Shown here: one piece after another, positions 9,545-17,239 of the stretch
How positions within the stretch are numbered: the stretch's first letter is position 1
Layout of the letters: the number at the start of each line of letters is the position of its first letter
NCBI RefSeq assembly: GCF_007827955.1
Contig: NZ_VITR01000016.1
Location: 1-64,000, forward strand
Source: Nitrospirillum pindoramense
Lineage (GTDB): Bacteria; Pseudomonadota; Alphaproteobacteria; Azospirillales; Azospirillaceae
DNA: 64,000 bases
Direction: 5' to 3'
The notes under the pieces: model-generated
What the model saw: the letters and a program-made list of their open reading frames with translations, nothing else
The model's database searches: none
What the model was told of the DNA's origin: nothing
Position numbers and translations under genes: made by a program

Positions 9545-10576
9545 GTGAAGGTCCAGCCGCGCAACGCCGATGGCTTCTGCAAAAGCCCCGCCGCCGGCAT
9601 CGTCGCCGTCCTGGTCTATGGCCCCGACACCGGCCTGGTGCGGGAGCGCGCCAAGACGCTGGCCCGCGCGGTGGTCGCCGACCTGAACGACCCCTTCCGT
9701 GTCAGCGACCTGAAGGCCGACCAGATCAGCGGCGACGGCGCCCGCCTGAATGACGAGATGGCGGCCATGGCCCTGACCGGCGGCCGCCGGCTGGTGCGGG
9801 TGCGTGACGCCGACGAGTCGGTCACTGTCGCCTTCCAGGCCCTGCTGAAGCAGCCGCCCAGCGGCGACACCCTGGCGGTGGTGGAAGCGGGCGACCTGGG
9901 GAAATCGTCCAAGCTGCGCGCCCTGTTCGAGTCGGACGACAAGGCCGCCGCCATCGCCTGCTATGTGGAGGAGGAGGGGGAGCTGGCGGTGACCATCGCC
10001 CGCATCCTGGGGGAGCACAAGCTGACCATCGACACCGACGCCCGCGACTGGCTGGCCGCCAATTTGGTGGGCGACCGCGCCGTGGCGCGCGGCGAGGTGG
10101 ACAAGCTGGCCATCTACATGATGGGGGCCAGCCGCGTGACGCTGGAGGATGTGCGCACCGTCATCGGCGACAGCGCCGCCCTGGACATGGATGAGCCGGC
10201 CCTGGCCGCCGCCGATGGCGACATCGCCAGCATCGACCGGGCGTTGGGCCGTTTGTTCGGGGAGGGGACCAGCCCTGTCCCCATCCTGCGGTCCGCCCAA
10301 CGCCATTTCCAGCGTCTGCAAATGGCCGTCTACCACACCACCCGGGGGCAAACAGCGCAGCAGGCGGTGAAGGCTCTGCGGCCGCCGGTGTTCTTCAAGA
10401 TGGAAAACCAAATCACCAACCAGGTGCGGCGCTGGACCCTACCGAACCTGGCCCTGGCCCTGGACCGCCTGATGGACGCGGAAGCCGACTGCAAACGCAC
10501 CAACATGCCGGATGAGACCCTGTGCGCCCGCGCGTTTTTCCAAGTGGCGCAGCTGGCCAGACGGTCGGGCGCGTAA
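9545..10576 (+). CDS. holA: DNA polymerase III subunit delta
   Basis: A 343-residue clamp-loader delta subunit, which opens the beta clamp during loading. Visible family features are the N-terminal VLVYGPDTGLVRERAKTLA, the middle VEAGDLGKSSKLRALFE and the C-terminal domain with ALGRLFGEGTSPVPILRSAQRHFQRL and PPVFFKMENQI. It starts with GTG preceded by GGGAGG. A strong bidirectional terminator follows, shared with the convergent parB. Confidence 0.95.
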   Translation: MKVQPRNADGFCKSPAAGIVAVLVYGPDTGLVRERAKTLARAVVADLNDPFRVSDLKADQISGDGARLNDEMAAMALTGGRRLVRVRDADESVTVAFQALLKQPPSGDTLAVVEAGDLGKSSKLRALFESDDKAAAIACYVEEEGELAVTIARILGEHKLTIDTDARDWLAANLVGDRAVARGEVDKLAIYMMGASRVTLEDVRTVIGDSAALDMDEPALAAADGDIASIDRALGRLFGEGTSPVPILRSAQRHFQRLQMAVYHTTRGQTAQQAVKALRPPVFFKMENQITNQVRRWTLPNLALALDRLMDAEADCKRTNMPDETLCARAFFQVAQLARRSGA

Positions 10577-10591
10577 AGCCCGTCCCCCGAT

Positions 10592-10633
10592 AAAAAAAGC
10601 GCCGTCAGTGATGGCACTGATGGCGCTTTTTTT
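10592..10633. terminator. Bidirectional intrinsic terminator between holA and parB
   Basis: AGCGCCGTCAGTG (10598-10610) pairs with CACTGATGGCGCT (10615-10627), a 13-bp stem with one G-T wobble and a four-base loop. Seven A residues precede it and seven T residues follow, so it can end transcription from both convergent genes. Confidence 0.95.
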
Positions 10634-10655
10634 ATGAGCTATACATGCCCGAAGT

Positions 10656-11561
10656 TCAGAAGCGCTGCTTCAGCCGCGCCAGCAACCCGTCCAACTGGTC
10701 CAGGTTGGCGTAATGCACGGTCAGGCTGCCGGCCTGGCCCTTGGCCTTCAGCGCCACTTTCAGGCCCAGCTCGGCCGCCAGCTCCTTCTCCAGCGCCAGG
10801 GTGTCGGCGGTCTTGGGGGCGGGGGCGGGACGGGCGGCCGGATTGGCGGCGTCCTTCACCAACTGTTCCGTCTGGCGGACGTTCAGGCCGCGCTTCACCA
10901 CCTCACGCGCCAAGGCGAGGGGATCAGCGGCGGTCAGCAGGGCGCGGGCGTGGCCCATGGTCAGGCTGCCATCTTGCACCAGCGCCTTCACGGCGTCGGG
11001 CAGGGCCAGCAGGCGCAGCATGTTGGCGACATGGCTGCGGCTCTTGCCCACGGCGCGGGCCAGATCCTCTTGCGTGTGGTTGAACTCATCCATCAGGCGC
11101 TGGAAGCCCTCGGCCTCTTCCAGGGGCGTCAGGTCCTGGCGCTGGATGTTCTCGACCAGCGCGATTTCCAAGGCCTCGCGGTCGGTCAGCGACCGCACCA
11201 CCACCGGCACCTCGTGCAAACCGGCCAGCTGGGCGGCGCGCCAGCGGCGCTCACCCGCGATGATCTCGTAGCGGGCGCTGCCACCGACGCCGCCATCCTC
11301 CAGCTTGCGCACCAGGATGGGCTGCAGCACGCCGCGTTCGCGGATGCTGTCCACCAGGCTGCGGATGGCCTCCTCGTCAAAGTGGCGGCGGGGCTGATAG
11401 CGGCCGGGATGCAGCAGCTCAATGGGCAGCGTCCGGGGCGGACGGCCCTTTTCCACCGGCTCCTGCTCGTCCGCCACCTCGGCAAACAGCGCGGACAGGC
11501 CGCGCCCCAGGTTGCTGCGCTTCTTCATCTCATCCATGGACTGACTGCCGGTTACGCTCAC
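10656..11561 (-). CDS. parB: Chromosome-partitioning protein ParB
   Basis: A 301-residue CTP-dependent DNA clamp that loads at parS and guides origin segregation. The N-terminal KKRSNLGRGLSALFAE box (ParA contact), the CTP-binding region with GRYQPRRHFDEEAI and EIIAGERRWRAAQLAG, and the helix-turn-helix with GKSRSHVANMLRLLALP are all present. A GTG at 11561 has GGAGAGG upstream; ATG codons at 11537 and 11528 are alternatives. It overlaps parA and lies 1.3-4.9 kb from three parS sites. Confidence 0.97.
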   Translation of the reverse strand: MSVTGSQSMDEMKKRSNLGRGLSALFAEVADEQEPVEKGRPPRTLPIELLHPGRYQPRRHFDEEAIRSLVDSIRERGVLQPILVRKLEDGGVGGSARYEIIAGERRWRAAQLAGLHEVPVVVRSLTDREALEIALVENIQRQDLTPLEEAEGFQRLMDEFNHTQEDLARAVGKSRSHVANMLRLLALPDAVKALVQDGSLTMGHARALLTAADPLALAREVVKRGLNVRQTEQLVKDAANPAARPAPAPKTADTLALEKELAAELGLKVALKAKGQAGSLTVHYANLDQLDGLLARLKQRF

Positions 11562-12363
11562 GCTTCAAAACCTCTCCCGCCAAATGAATATAGGCCTGGG
11601 CGCCCGCCGACTTCAGATCGTAGAGCAGCACCGGCTTGCCGTGGCTGGGCGCCTCGGAGACACGGACATTGCGGGGGATGACCGTCTCATAGACTTTTTC
11701 GCCGAAGAAGCCGCGCACGTCGGCGGCCACCATGTCAGACAGGTTGTTGCGCCGGTCGAACATGGTCAGCACCACGCCCTGGATTTCCAGGCTAGGGTTG
11801 AAGGTGCGCTTCACCCGTTCGATGGTGCGGATCAGCTGCGACAGGCCCTCCAGGGCGTAAAACTCGCATTGCAGCGGCACGAGCACCGAATCGGCCGCCG
11901 CCAGAGCATTCAGGGTCAGCAACCCCAGGGCTGGGGGGCAGTCGATCAAGATATAGTCGTAATCGGCGCCGGCGCTGGACAGGGCGTCGCGCAGGCGAAA
12001 CTCGCGCCGCTCCAGCTCCACCAATTCCAGCTCGGCGCCCGACAGGTCGGCGGAGGCGGTGACCACGAACAGCTTGGGAATGCTGGTGCCGCGCACCGCG
12101 GCCGCCACCGTCGTCTCGCCGAACAGCAACTCATAGGTGCCGACGCCGCGTTCCGTCCGGCCGATGCCCAGGCCGGTAGAGGCGTTGCCCTGCGGATCGT
12201 TGTCCACGATCAGCACGCGCTTGCCGGTGGCCGCCAGGGCGGTACCCAGGTTGATGGTGGTCGTGGTCTTGCCCACGCCGCCCTTCTGGTTGGCAAGGGC
12301 GAGGATGCGCGCTCGCTTCGGCGCGGGGGTGGGGGCGTCAGCGGGCACGGGCGATCTCACCAA
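11530..12363 (-). CDS. parA: Chromosome-partitioning ATPase ParA
   Basis: A 277-residue deviant-Walker ATPase that forms the nucleoid gradient used by ParB-bound origins. The deviant Walker A motif KGGVGKTT lies at residues 27-34, with VLIVDNDPQGNAST (A') and YDYILIDCPPALG (B). Start is uncertain: TTG 12363, GTG 12360 or GTG 12348; the last has GGTGAGA just upstream. The first two would overlap rsmG by over 20 bases. Gene order rsmG-parA-parB is conserved in alphaproteobacteria. Confidence 0.97.
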   Translation of the reverse strand: MVRSPVPADAPTPAPKRARILALANQKGGVGKTTTTINLGTALAATGKRVLIVDNDPQGNASTGLGIGRTERGVGTYELLFGETTVAAAVRGTSIPKLFVVTASADLSGAELELVELERREFRLRDALSSAGADYDYILIDCPPALGLLTLNALAAADSVLVPLQCEFYALEGLSQLIRTIERVKRTFNPSLEIQGVVLTMFDRRNNLSDMVAADVRGFFGEKVYETVIPRNVRVSEAPSHGKPVLLYDLKSAGAQAYIHLAGEVLKRERNRQSVHG

Positions 12364-12946
12364 GAATAAGGATGGTCCCCGATGGGTCCGTGATGCTGGG
12401 GACTTGGGAGACGGTCATTGTCCAGGATTGGGCGGCGAGGGTCAATTCCTCGGCGGCGGTCCTGCCCTTCAGGAACAGGCACTGCCCCCCCGGTTTCAGG
12501 AAACGATAGCCCCAGTCCAGCAGTTCGGGCAGGGCGGCCAGGGCGCGGGCGGTCACCACGTCGGCCACGATCTCCGGCGCTTGTTCGATACGCTGGGCGT
12601 GTACCGTGACCTGGGTCCCGGTGGCCCGCGCCACCTCCCGCAGGAAGGTGGCCTTGCGCGTATCGCTTTCGATCAGGTGAACGTCGGGCACGCCCAGGAT
12701 GGCCATGACCAGGCCGGGAAACCCAGCGCCGCTGCCCATGTCCACCTGTGTATGTGTGCCAGGCGGCAGCAGGGCGTACAGCTGGGCGCTGTCCGCCATA
12801 TGGCGTTCCCAGACATCGGCCACGGTGGACTTGGCCACCAGGTTGATGGCGGGATTCCACTTGGCCAGCAGCTGGGCATAGACGGTAAGCCGGTCCAGTG
12901 TTTCACGTGAAACAGCGAACCGGGCGGCGAAATCGGCAGGGGTCAT
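12338..12946 (-). CDS. rsmG: 16S rRNA (guanine527-N7)-methyltransferase RsmG
   Basis: A 202-residue SAM-dependent methyltransferase (GidB) modifying G527 of 16S rRNA. The SAM-binding motif is [13 protein letters not shown], followed by [15 protein letters not shown] and [13 protein letters not shown], all typical. Its ATG overlaps the mnmG stop by four bases (ATGA). Codons for VSRET near the N-terminus coincide with a perfect parS palindrome, so the site lies within the coding sequence. Confidence 0.96.
   Translation of the reverse strand: MTPADFAARFAVSRETLDRLTVYAQLLAKWNPAINLVAKSTVADVWERHMADSAQLYALLPPGTHTQVDMGSGAGFPGLVMAILGVPDVHLIESDTRKATFLREVARATGTQVTVHAQRIEQAPEIVADVVTARALAALPELLDWGYRFLKPGGQCLFLKGRTAAEELTLAAQSWTMTVSQVPSITDPSGTILILGEIARAR
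12899..12914. promoter_or_regulatory. parS site 1 (perfect), inside rsmG
   Basis: TGTTTCACGTGAAACA, the exact 16-bp palindromic consensus bound by chromosomal ParB. It lies in the 5' part of rsmG and encodes VSRET on the minus strand, about 1.3 kb from parB. Confidence 0.95.
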
Positions 12947-14844
12947 GCGGCACTCGTGGTGTCGTCGGTATGGGCGGGCCCAGGGGCCGGGCGGGCAGGG
13001 CGCTTTTTGACATGCCGCAGCAAGGCGGTCAGCGCCGCCGGCGTCATGCCCGGAATACGCGCGGCGGCCCCCAGGGTGGCGGGGCGTACCTGGCGCAGCT
13101 TGGTGCGGATTTCGGCGGATAGGGAGGCGATGGCATCCACGTCCAGGTCCACGGGCAGGGCCAAGGCCTCATCCCGGCGGAAGGCGCGGATATCCGCCTC
13201 CTGCCGATCGAGATAGCCGGCATAGCGCCCGTCGATTTCCACCTGCTCCGCGATCTCCGGCGTGAAGCCGTTCAGCTCCGGCCAAATGGCGCCCAGGCGG
13301 GCCAGGTCGATGTCGGGGTAACGCAGCAGGTCGGCGACGCTGCGGCGCACGCCGTCCTGGTTGATGGTCAGGCCATGCTTGGCCAGCTCATTGGGCGTGG
13401 CCGACAGGGTGCCGGCCAACTGGCGCGCGTGGTCCAGGGCGACCAGCTTGGCGCCGAAGGCGGCTGCGCGCACCTCACCCACACAGCCCAGGGAAAGCCC
13501 ACGGGGGGTCAGGCGCTGGTCGGCATTGTCGGCCCGCAGCAACAGACGGTATTCCGCCCGGCTGGTGAACATGCGGTAGGGTTCCGACGTGCCCCGGGTG
13601 ATCAGGTCGTCGATCATCACGCCGATGTAGGATTCGGCGCGGTCCAACACGAAAGGCGCGGAACCGGACACGACCAGGGCCGCGTTCAGACCAGCCACCA
13701 AACCCTGGGCCGCCGCCTCCTCATACCCTGTGGTGCCGTTGATCTGGCCGGCCAGGAACAGGCGGGGCAGGCGGCGAGTCTCCAGCGTGGGCCCGAGTTC
13801 GCGCGGGTCGACGTAATCGTATTCGATGGCATAGCCCGGCCGCAGCATGGTGACATGCTCCAGCCCGGGGATGGCCTTCAGGATCTCCAGCTGCACGTCA
13901 CGGGGCAGGGAGGTGGAGATGCCGTTGGGATAGACGGTGTCGTCGTCCAGGCCCTCCGGCTCCAGGAAGATCTGGTGCCTCTCCTTGTCGGCGAAGCGGA
14001 CGATCTTGTCCTCCACCGACGGGCAGTAGCGCGGGCCAATGCCCTCGATCTGCCCGGAATACATGGGCGCGCGGTGCAGGTTGGCGCGAATGACCTCATG
14101 CACCCGCGCACTGGTCCACGTGATGTGGCAGGGCACCTGCGGCGTGGTGATCCGATCCGTAAGGTAGGAGAAGGGCGGCGGCGGATCGTCGCCCGGCTGC
14201 ATCTCCAAGCTGGCCCAATCGATGGTGCGACCATCCAGGCGCGGCGGGGTGCCGGTCTTCAGACGACCCAAAGGGAAGCCCACGCGCATCAGCGTCTCGG
14301 ACAGGCCCAGGGCCGGCGCCTCCCCCACACGGCCGGCGGGGATCTTCTCCTCACCGATGTGGATCAGGCCCCGCAGGAAGGTACCGGTGGTCAGCACCAC
14401 GGCCCCGGCCATGACCGTCTCACCGGCGGCGGTGACGATACCGGCCACCCGGCCCTGGGCGTCGATCACCAGATCCTCGACGGCGGCGGCCACCAGGGTC
14501 AGGTTCTCCTGCTCCGCCAGGGTAGCCTGCATAGCTTGGCGGTACAGCTTGCGGTCCGCCTGGGCCCGCGGACCGCGGACGGCAGGGCCCTTGGATTTGT
14601 TCAGCACGCGGAACTGGATGCCGGCACGGTCGGTCACCCGGCCCATGACCCCGTCCATGGCGTCGATCTCACGGACAAGGTGGCCCTTGCCCAGGCCGCC
14701 GATGGCCGGGTTGCAGCTCATCTCCCCCACCGTGTCGAGACGGTGGGTGTACAGGGCGGTGCGGGCGCCCAGCCGCGCGGCGGCGGCGGCGGCTTCGCAG
14801 CCAGCATGGCCGGCGCCAACCACAATGACGTCATAGGTTTGCAT
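12943..14844 (-). CDS. mnmG: tRNA uridine-5-carboxymethylaminomethyl modification enzyme MnmG
   Basis: A 633-residue FAD protein (GidA) that with MnmE modifies the wobble uridine of tRNAs reading NNA/NNG codons. The FAD-binding motif [21 protein letters not shown] lies at the N-terminus, with [21 protein letters not shown], the NAD-related region and [26 protein letters not shown] at 14844 is the family-typical start; an in-frame extension to 15024 would run through parS2. The gene is adjacent to mnmE, its partner. Confidence 0.97.
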   Translation of the reverse strand: MQTYDVIVVGAGHAGCEAAAAAARLGARTALYTHRLDTVGEMSCNPAIGGLGKGHLVREIDAMDGVMGRVTDRAGIQFRVLNKSKGPAVRGPRAQADRKLYRQAMQATLAEQENLTLVAAAVEDLVIDAQGRVAGIVTAAGETVMAGAVVLTTGTFLRGLIHIGEEKIPAGRVGEAPALGLSETLMRVGFPLGRLKTGTPPRLDGRTIDWASLEMQPGDDPPPPFSYLTDRITTPQVPCHITWTSARVHEVIRANLHRAPMYSGQIEGIGPRYCPSVEDKIVRFADKERHQIFLEPEGLDDDTVYPNGISTSLPRDVQLEILKAIPGLEHVTMLRPGYAIEYDYVDPRELGPTLETRRLPRLFLAGQINGTTGYEEAAAQGLVAGLNAALVVSGSAPFVLDRAESYIGVMIDDLITRGTSEPYRMFTSRAEYRLLLRADNADQRLTPRGLSLGCVGEVRAAAFGAKLVALDHARQLAGTLSATPNELAKHGLTINQDGVRRSVADLLRYPDIDLARLGAIWPELNGFTPEIAEQVEIDGRYAGYLDRQEADIRAFRRDEALALPVDLDVDAIASLSAEIRTKLRQVRPATLGAAARIPGMTPAALTALLRHVKKRPARPAPGPAHTDDTTSAA

Positions 14845-14925
14845 GGCGCGGACTTTAGGGGTGGGGGCCGGATGAGTCAAAGGGCGCCAAGGGATAACGG
14901 CCATGAATCCGTGAGGCACACCCGA

Positions 14926-14941
14926 TGTTTCACGTGAAACA
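14926..14941. promoter_or_regulatory. parS site 2 (perfect), upstream of mnmG
   Basis: A second exact TGTTTCACGTGAAACA copy, in the gap between mnmG and mnmE about 80 bases upstream of the mnmG start. Its position next to the mnmG start may also let ParB binding affect mnmG expression, though this is speculative. Confidence 0.95.
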
Positions 14942-14955
14942 TCCATTTCCCGACC

Positions 14956-15040
14956 CCCAAGCGCCGGGCGCCTGCTCCGCAGGCTTGGCTTCCTCGTTTT
15001 GCGGTCCGCCGACGCTTCCCGCAAAACTCCGGCGGATGCG
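14956..15040 (+). repeat. Two-hairpin intergenic repeat, copy A
   Basis: Non-coding stretch between mnmE and mnmG. It forms CCTGC/GCAGG around TCC, then GCTTGGCTTCCTCG, then GTTTTGCGG (14996-15004) pairing with CCGCAAAAC, and ends CTCCGGCGG. Copy B before murJ, on the other strand, has nearly the same layout with compensatory stem changes. Confidence 0.7.
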
Positions 15041-15083
15041 GTCGCATCCTACAACGGCAGGACCATCATGCCGCTGAATAGCC

Positions 15084-16424
15084 TCACTTCCCGATGCAGA
15101 AGTCCCGGAAGATGACGTCCAGCAAGTCCTCCACATCGACCCGTCCGGTGATCCGGCCCAGGGCCCGCGCGGCAAGCCGAACATCCTCGGCCGCCAGCTC
15201 CGGCAAGTCGGCGCGCAAGGCCCGCGCCAAGGCGGCGCGGCAATCTTCCAGCGCTTGACGATGCCGGGCGCGGGTGAGGGAGGGGGCGGCGCCCGGCATC
15301 AGGCGGTCGCCGACGATACGCTGCAGCGCCGCCAGCAGATCGGCTAGGCCTTCGCCCGTGGCGGCGGAAACGGCGATGGCGGTACGCCCCGCCACCATGG
15401 ACGGCACATAGGTGCACAGGTCGCGTTTGTTCAGCACCACCAGCGCGTCACCGTCAGCCAGGGCTAAGGTGGCTTCCGCCCCATCCCCGATGTTCCACGT
15501 GGAACAATCCAGCACCAGCAGCTTCAGGTCGGCCTTCTCCGCCCGGGCCAGCGCCCGGCGGATGCCCTCCCGCTCAATCTCATCGGCGGCGTCGCGCAAG
15601 CCGGCAGTGTCGGCCAGGATGACCGGGAAACCACCTAGATCCAGGTTCACCTCGATCACATCGCGCGTCGTGCCGGCGGTGGCGGAGACAATGGCCGCGT
15701 CCCGTCGGGCCAGGGCGTTCAGCAGGCTGGACTTGCCGGCATTGGGCGCGCCCAGGATGGCGATGGAAAAGCCCTCGCGCAGGCGCTCGCCCCGGTGCCC
15801 ATCCGCCAGATGGCCCCCGATTTCCTGGTACAGGCTGGTCAGCACTGGCACCACGGCCGGCGCCAAGCCATGGGGCAGGTCCTCATCCGGGAAGTCGATG
15901 TCCGCCTCCAGATGGGCCAAGGCCCGTACCAGGCGGTGACGCCAGCCCTCGTACAACTGCCCTAAGGCGCCGTCCATCTGGCGCAAGGCCTGGCGCCGCT
16001 GGGCGGCCGTCTCAGCGTCCACCAGATCGGCGATGGCCTCCGCCTCCGTCAGGTCCAGCTTGCCGGCCTCGAAGGCGCGCCGGCTGAACTCACCCGGCTC
16101 CGCCACGCGCAGGCCCTGCGCCGTCAGCGCCTCGCTGGCTGCCGCCAGGACCGCGCGGCCCCCGTGCAGGTGCAGCTCCGCCACGTCCTCACCGGTGAAA
16201 CTGTCCGGCGCCGGGAACCAAAGCACCAGCGCCTGGTCGAAGACCTCACCCCCCTGGTCCTTCAGCCGGGCCAGCGTGGCCCGGCGCGGCGGGGGAAGGG
16301 AGCGCCCCATCAGGGCTGAGAGGGCGGCCCCGGCCTTGGGACCGGACAGGCGGATGACCTGGACACCGCCCCGGCCGGGGGCGGAGGCCAGGGCGAAAAT
16401 AGTGTCGGTGCTGTAGAGGGACAT
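15084..16424 (-). CDS. mnmE: tRNA modification GTPase MnmE
   Basis: A 446-residue GTPase (TrmE) that with MnmG builds the 5-carboxymethylaminomethyl group at wobble U34. The N-terminal tetrahydrofolate-binding domain begins DTIFALASAPGRGGVQVIRLSG; the G domain has GAPNAGKSS (G1), ATAGTTRD (G2), DTAGLRD (G3) and NKRD (G4); the C-terminus ends FCIGK with the conserved Cys. Start at MSLYSTDTI (16424). The codons for CSTWN form a symmetric parS-like site. A DnaA- and ParB-rich neighbourhood is usual for this gene. Confidence 0.97.
   Translation of the reverse strand: MSLYSTDTIFALASAPGRGGVQVIRLSGPKAGAALSALMGRSLPPPRRATLARLKDQGGEVFDQALVLWFPAPDSFTGEDVAELHLHGGRAVLAAASEALTAQGLRVAEPGEFSRRAFEAGKLDLTEAEAIADLVDAETAAQRRQALRQMDGALGQLYEGWRHRLVRALAHLEADIDFPDEDLPHGLAPAVVPVLTSLYQEIGGHLADGHRGERLREGFSIAILGAPNAGKSSLLNALARRDAAIVSATAGTTRDVIEVNLDLGGFPVILADTAGLRDAADEIEREGIRRALARAEKADLKLLVLDCSTWNIGDGAEATLALADGDALVVLNKRDLCTYVPSMVAGRTAIAVSAATGEGLADLLAALQRIVGDRLMPGAAPSLTRARHRQALEDCRAALARALRADLPELAAEDVRLAARALGRITGRVDVEDLLDVIFRDFCIGK
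15491..15506. promoter_or_regulatory. parS site 3 (symmetric variant), inside mnmE
   Basis: TGTTCCACGTGGAACA differs from the consensus by one symmetric base pair in each arm and remains a perfect palindrome. Sites of this form are known ParB targets in other genera such as Pseudomonas. It encodes CSTWN within mnmE. Confidence 0.82.
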
Positions 16425-16434
16425 GGGGGTTGGG

Positions 16435-16809
16435 TCAGTCTGCGGCGGCGGCTTTGCGGGCGCGGTGCGCCGGCACTTTCTCATCCGGATATAGCATCAA
16501 GCGCTCCACCCGGCCGCCCTCCACCAGGTGAGTCTTCACAATTTCATCGACGTCGCCGGTGGTGGCGCAGGTGTACCAGACGCCCTCCGGATAGATCACC
16601 AGCGTCGGCCCCAATTCACACCGGTCCAGGCAGCCGGCGGCGTTGACCCGCACCTTCTTGCCCAGGCCGGCCTCCTTGGCGGCGGCCTTCATATGGTCGC
16701 GCAAGGCTTCTGAGCCTTTTTCCTTGCAGCAGCCGCGGGGATGGCCGGGCGCCCGCTCATTGGTGCAAAAGAAGACGTGTCGGTCGAAATAGGGTGCGGG
16801 ATCGGTCAC
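16435..16809 (-). CDS. Thioredoxin-like [2Fe-2S] ferredoxin
   Basis: A 124-residue protein of the (2Fe-2S) thioredoxin-fold ferredoxin family. The four-cysteine arrangement is visible as HVFFCTNERAPGHPRGCC and NAAGCLDRCELGP, followed by VIYPEGVWYTCAT. Such proteins carry electrons for unknown partners. GTG 16809 is chosen because it overlaps the DUF6489 stop (GTGA) by four bases, giving a two-gene unit. The gene ends ten bases before mnmE begins. Confidence 0.88.
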   Translation of the reverse strand: MTDPAPYFDRHVFFCTNERAPGHPRGCCKEKGSEALRDHMKAAAKEAGLGKKVRVNAAGCLDRCELGPTLVIYPEGVWYTCATTGDVDEIVKTHLVEGGRVERLMLYPDEKVPAHRARKAAAAD

Positions 16810-17060
16810 TTCGTATCCTTGCCCCCGCCCATGGCGGAGGTCATCTGGTTCCACATCATTTTCTGCAACTGCTCGAACCCTTGGATGCCCACGGGCAGCC
16901 AGGTTTTCAACAAGGCGTCCGGGTCCATGGCCGCCAAGTTGGCGCTGATGCGGTCCTGCATCTGCCGCATCAGGGCGTCCTGCATGGGCTTCACATCCGG
17001 CAGCCCCAGGAAAGCACGTGCCTCTTCCGGGGTGCAATCGACGTCGACGGTTATTTTCAT
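16806..17060 (-). CDS. DUF6489-type small protein
   Basis: An 84-residue protein beginning MKITVDVDCTPEEARAFLG and ending in a helix with LMRQMQDRISANL and FEQLQKMMWNQM. I recognise it as the short alphaproteobacterial family of unknown function usually placed next to ferredoxin or housekeeping genes. Helical, no signal peptide, no catalytic motif. Start 17060 is preceded by GGTTTCCCCC, with AAGG a little further up. It is translationally coupled to the ferredoxin. Confidence 0.75.
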   Translation of the reverse strand: MKITVDVDCTPEEARAFLGLPDVKPMQDALMRQMQDRISANLAAMDPDALLKTWLPVGIQGFEQLQKMMWNQMTSAMGGGKDTK

Positions 17061-17150
17061 GGGGGAAACCTTCCTGTTCGGTTGACCTCTAAAGCCATGG
17101 GCCGGGGCACTAACAAGGGTTAGGTCCCTGCAACCCCGTCTCTTTTTTCT

Positions 17151-17183
17151 GACCTTCACTGTAGCGGAGGCTACAGTGGGGTC
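17151..17183. promoter_or_regulatory. Inverted repeat in the divergent DUF6489/thioredoxin promoter region
   Basis: CACTGTAGC (17157-17165) and GCTACAGTG (17170-17178) form a perfect 9-bp stem around GGAG, extended by GACC/GGTC with a small internal loop. On the minus strand TTGACC followed 16 bases later by TACAGT overlaps it, so it could be an operator over the ferredoxin-operon promoter. Confidence 0.5.
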
Positions 17184-17239
17184 AAAGCGGCACGGAACCT
17201 TCAACGGCCTCATCATTCAGTCCAAAGAGCGTGAACCCC

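Noticed and set aside
17151-17183. Terminator at the ferredoxin/thioredoxin divergence
   Set aside because: No gene ends there; the T-run lies on the wrong side, so an operator or leader hairpin is more likely.
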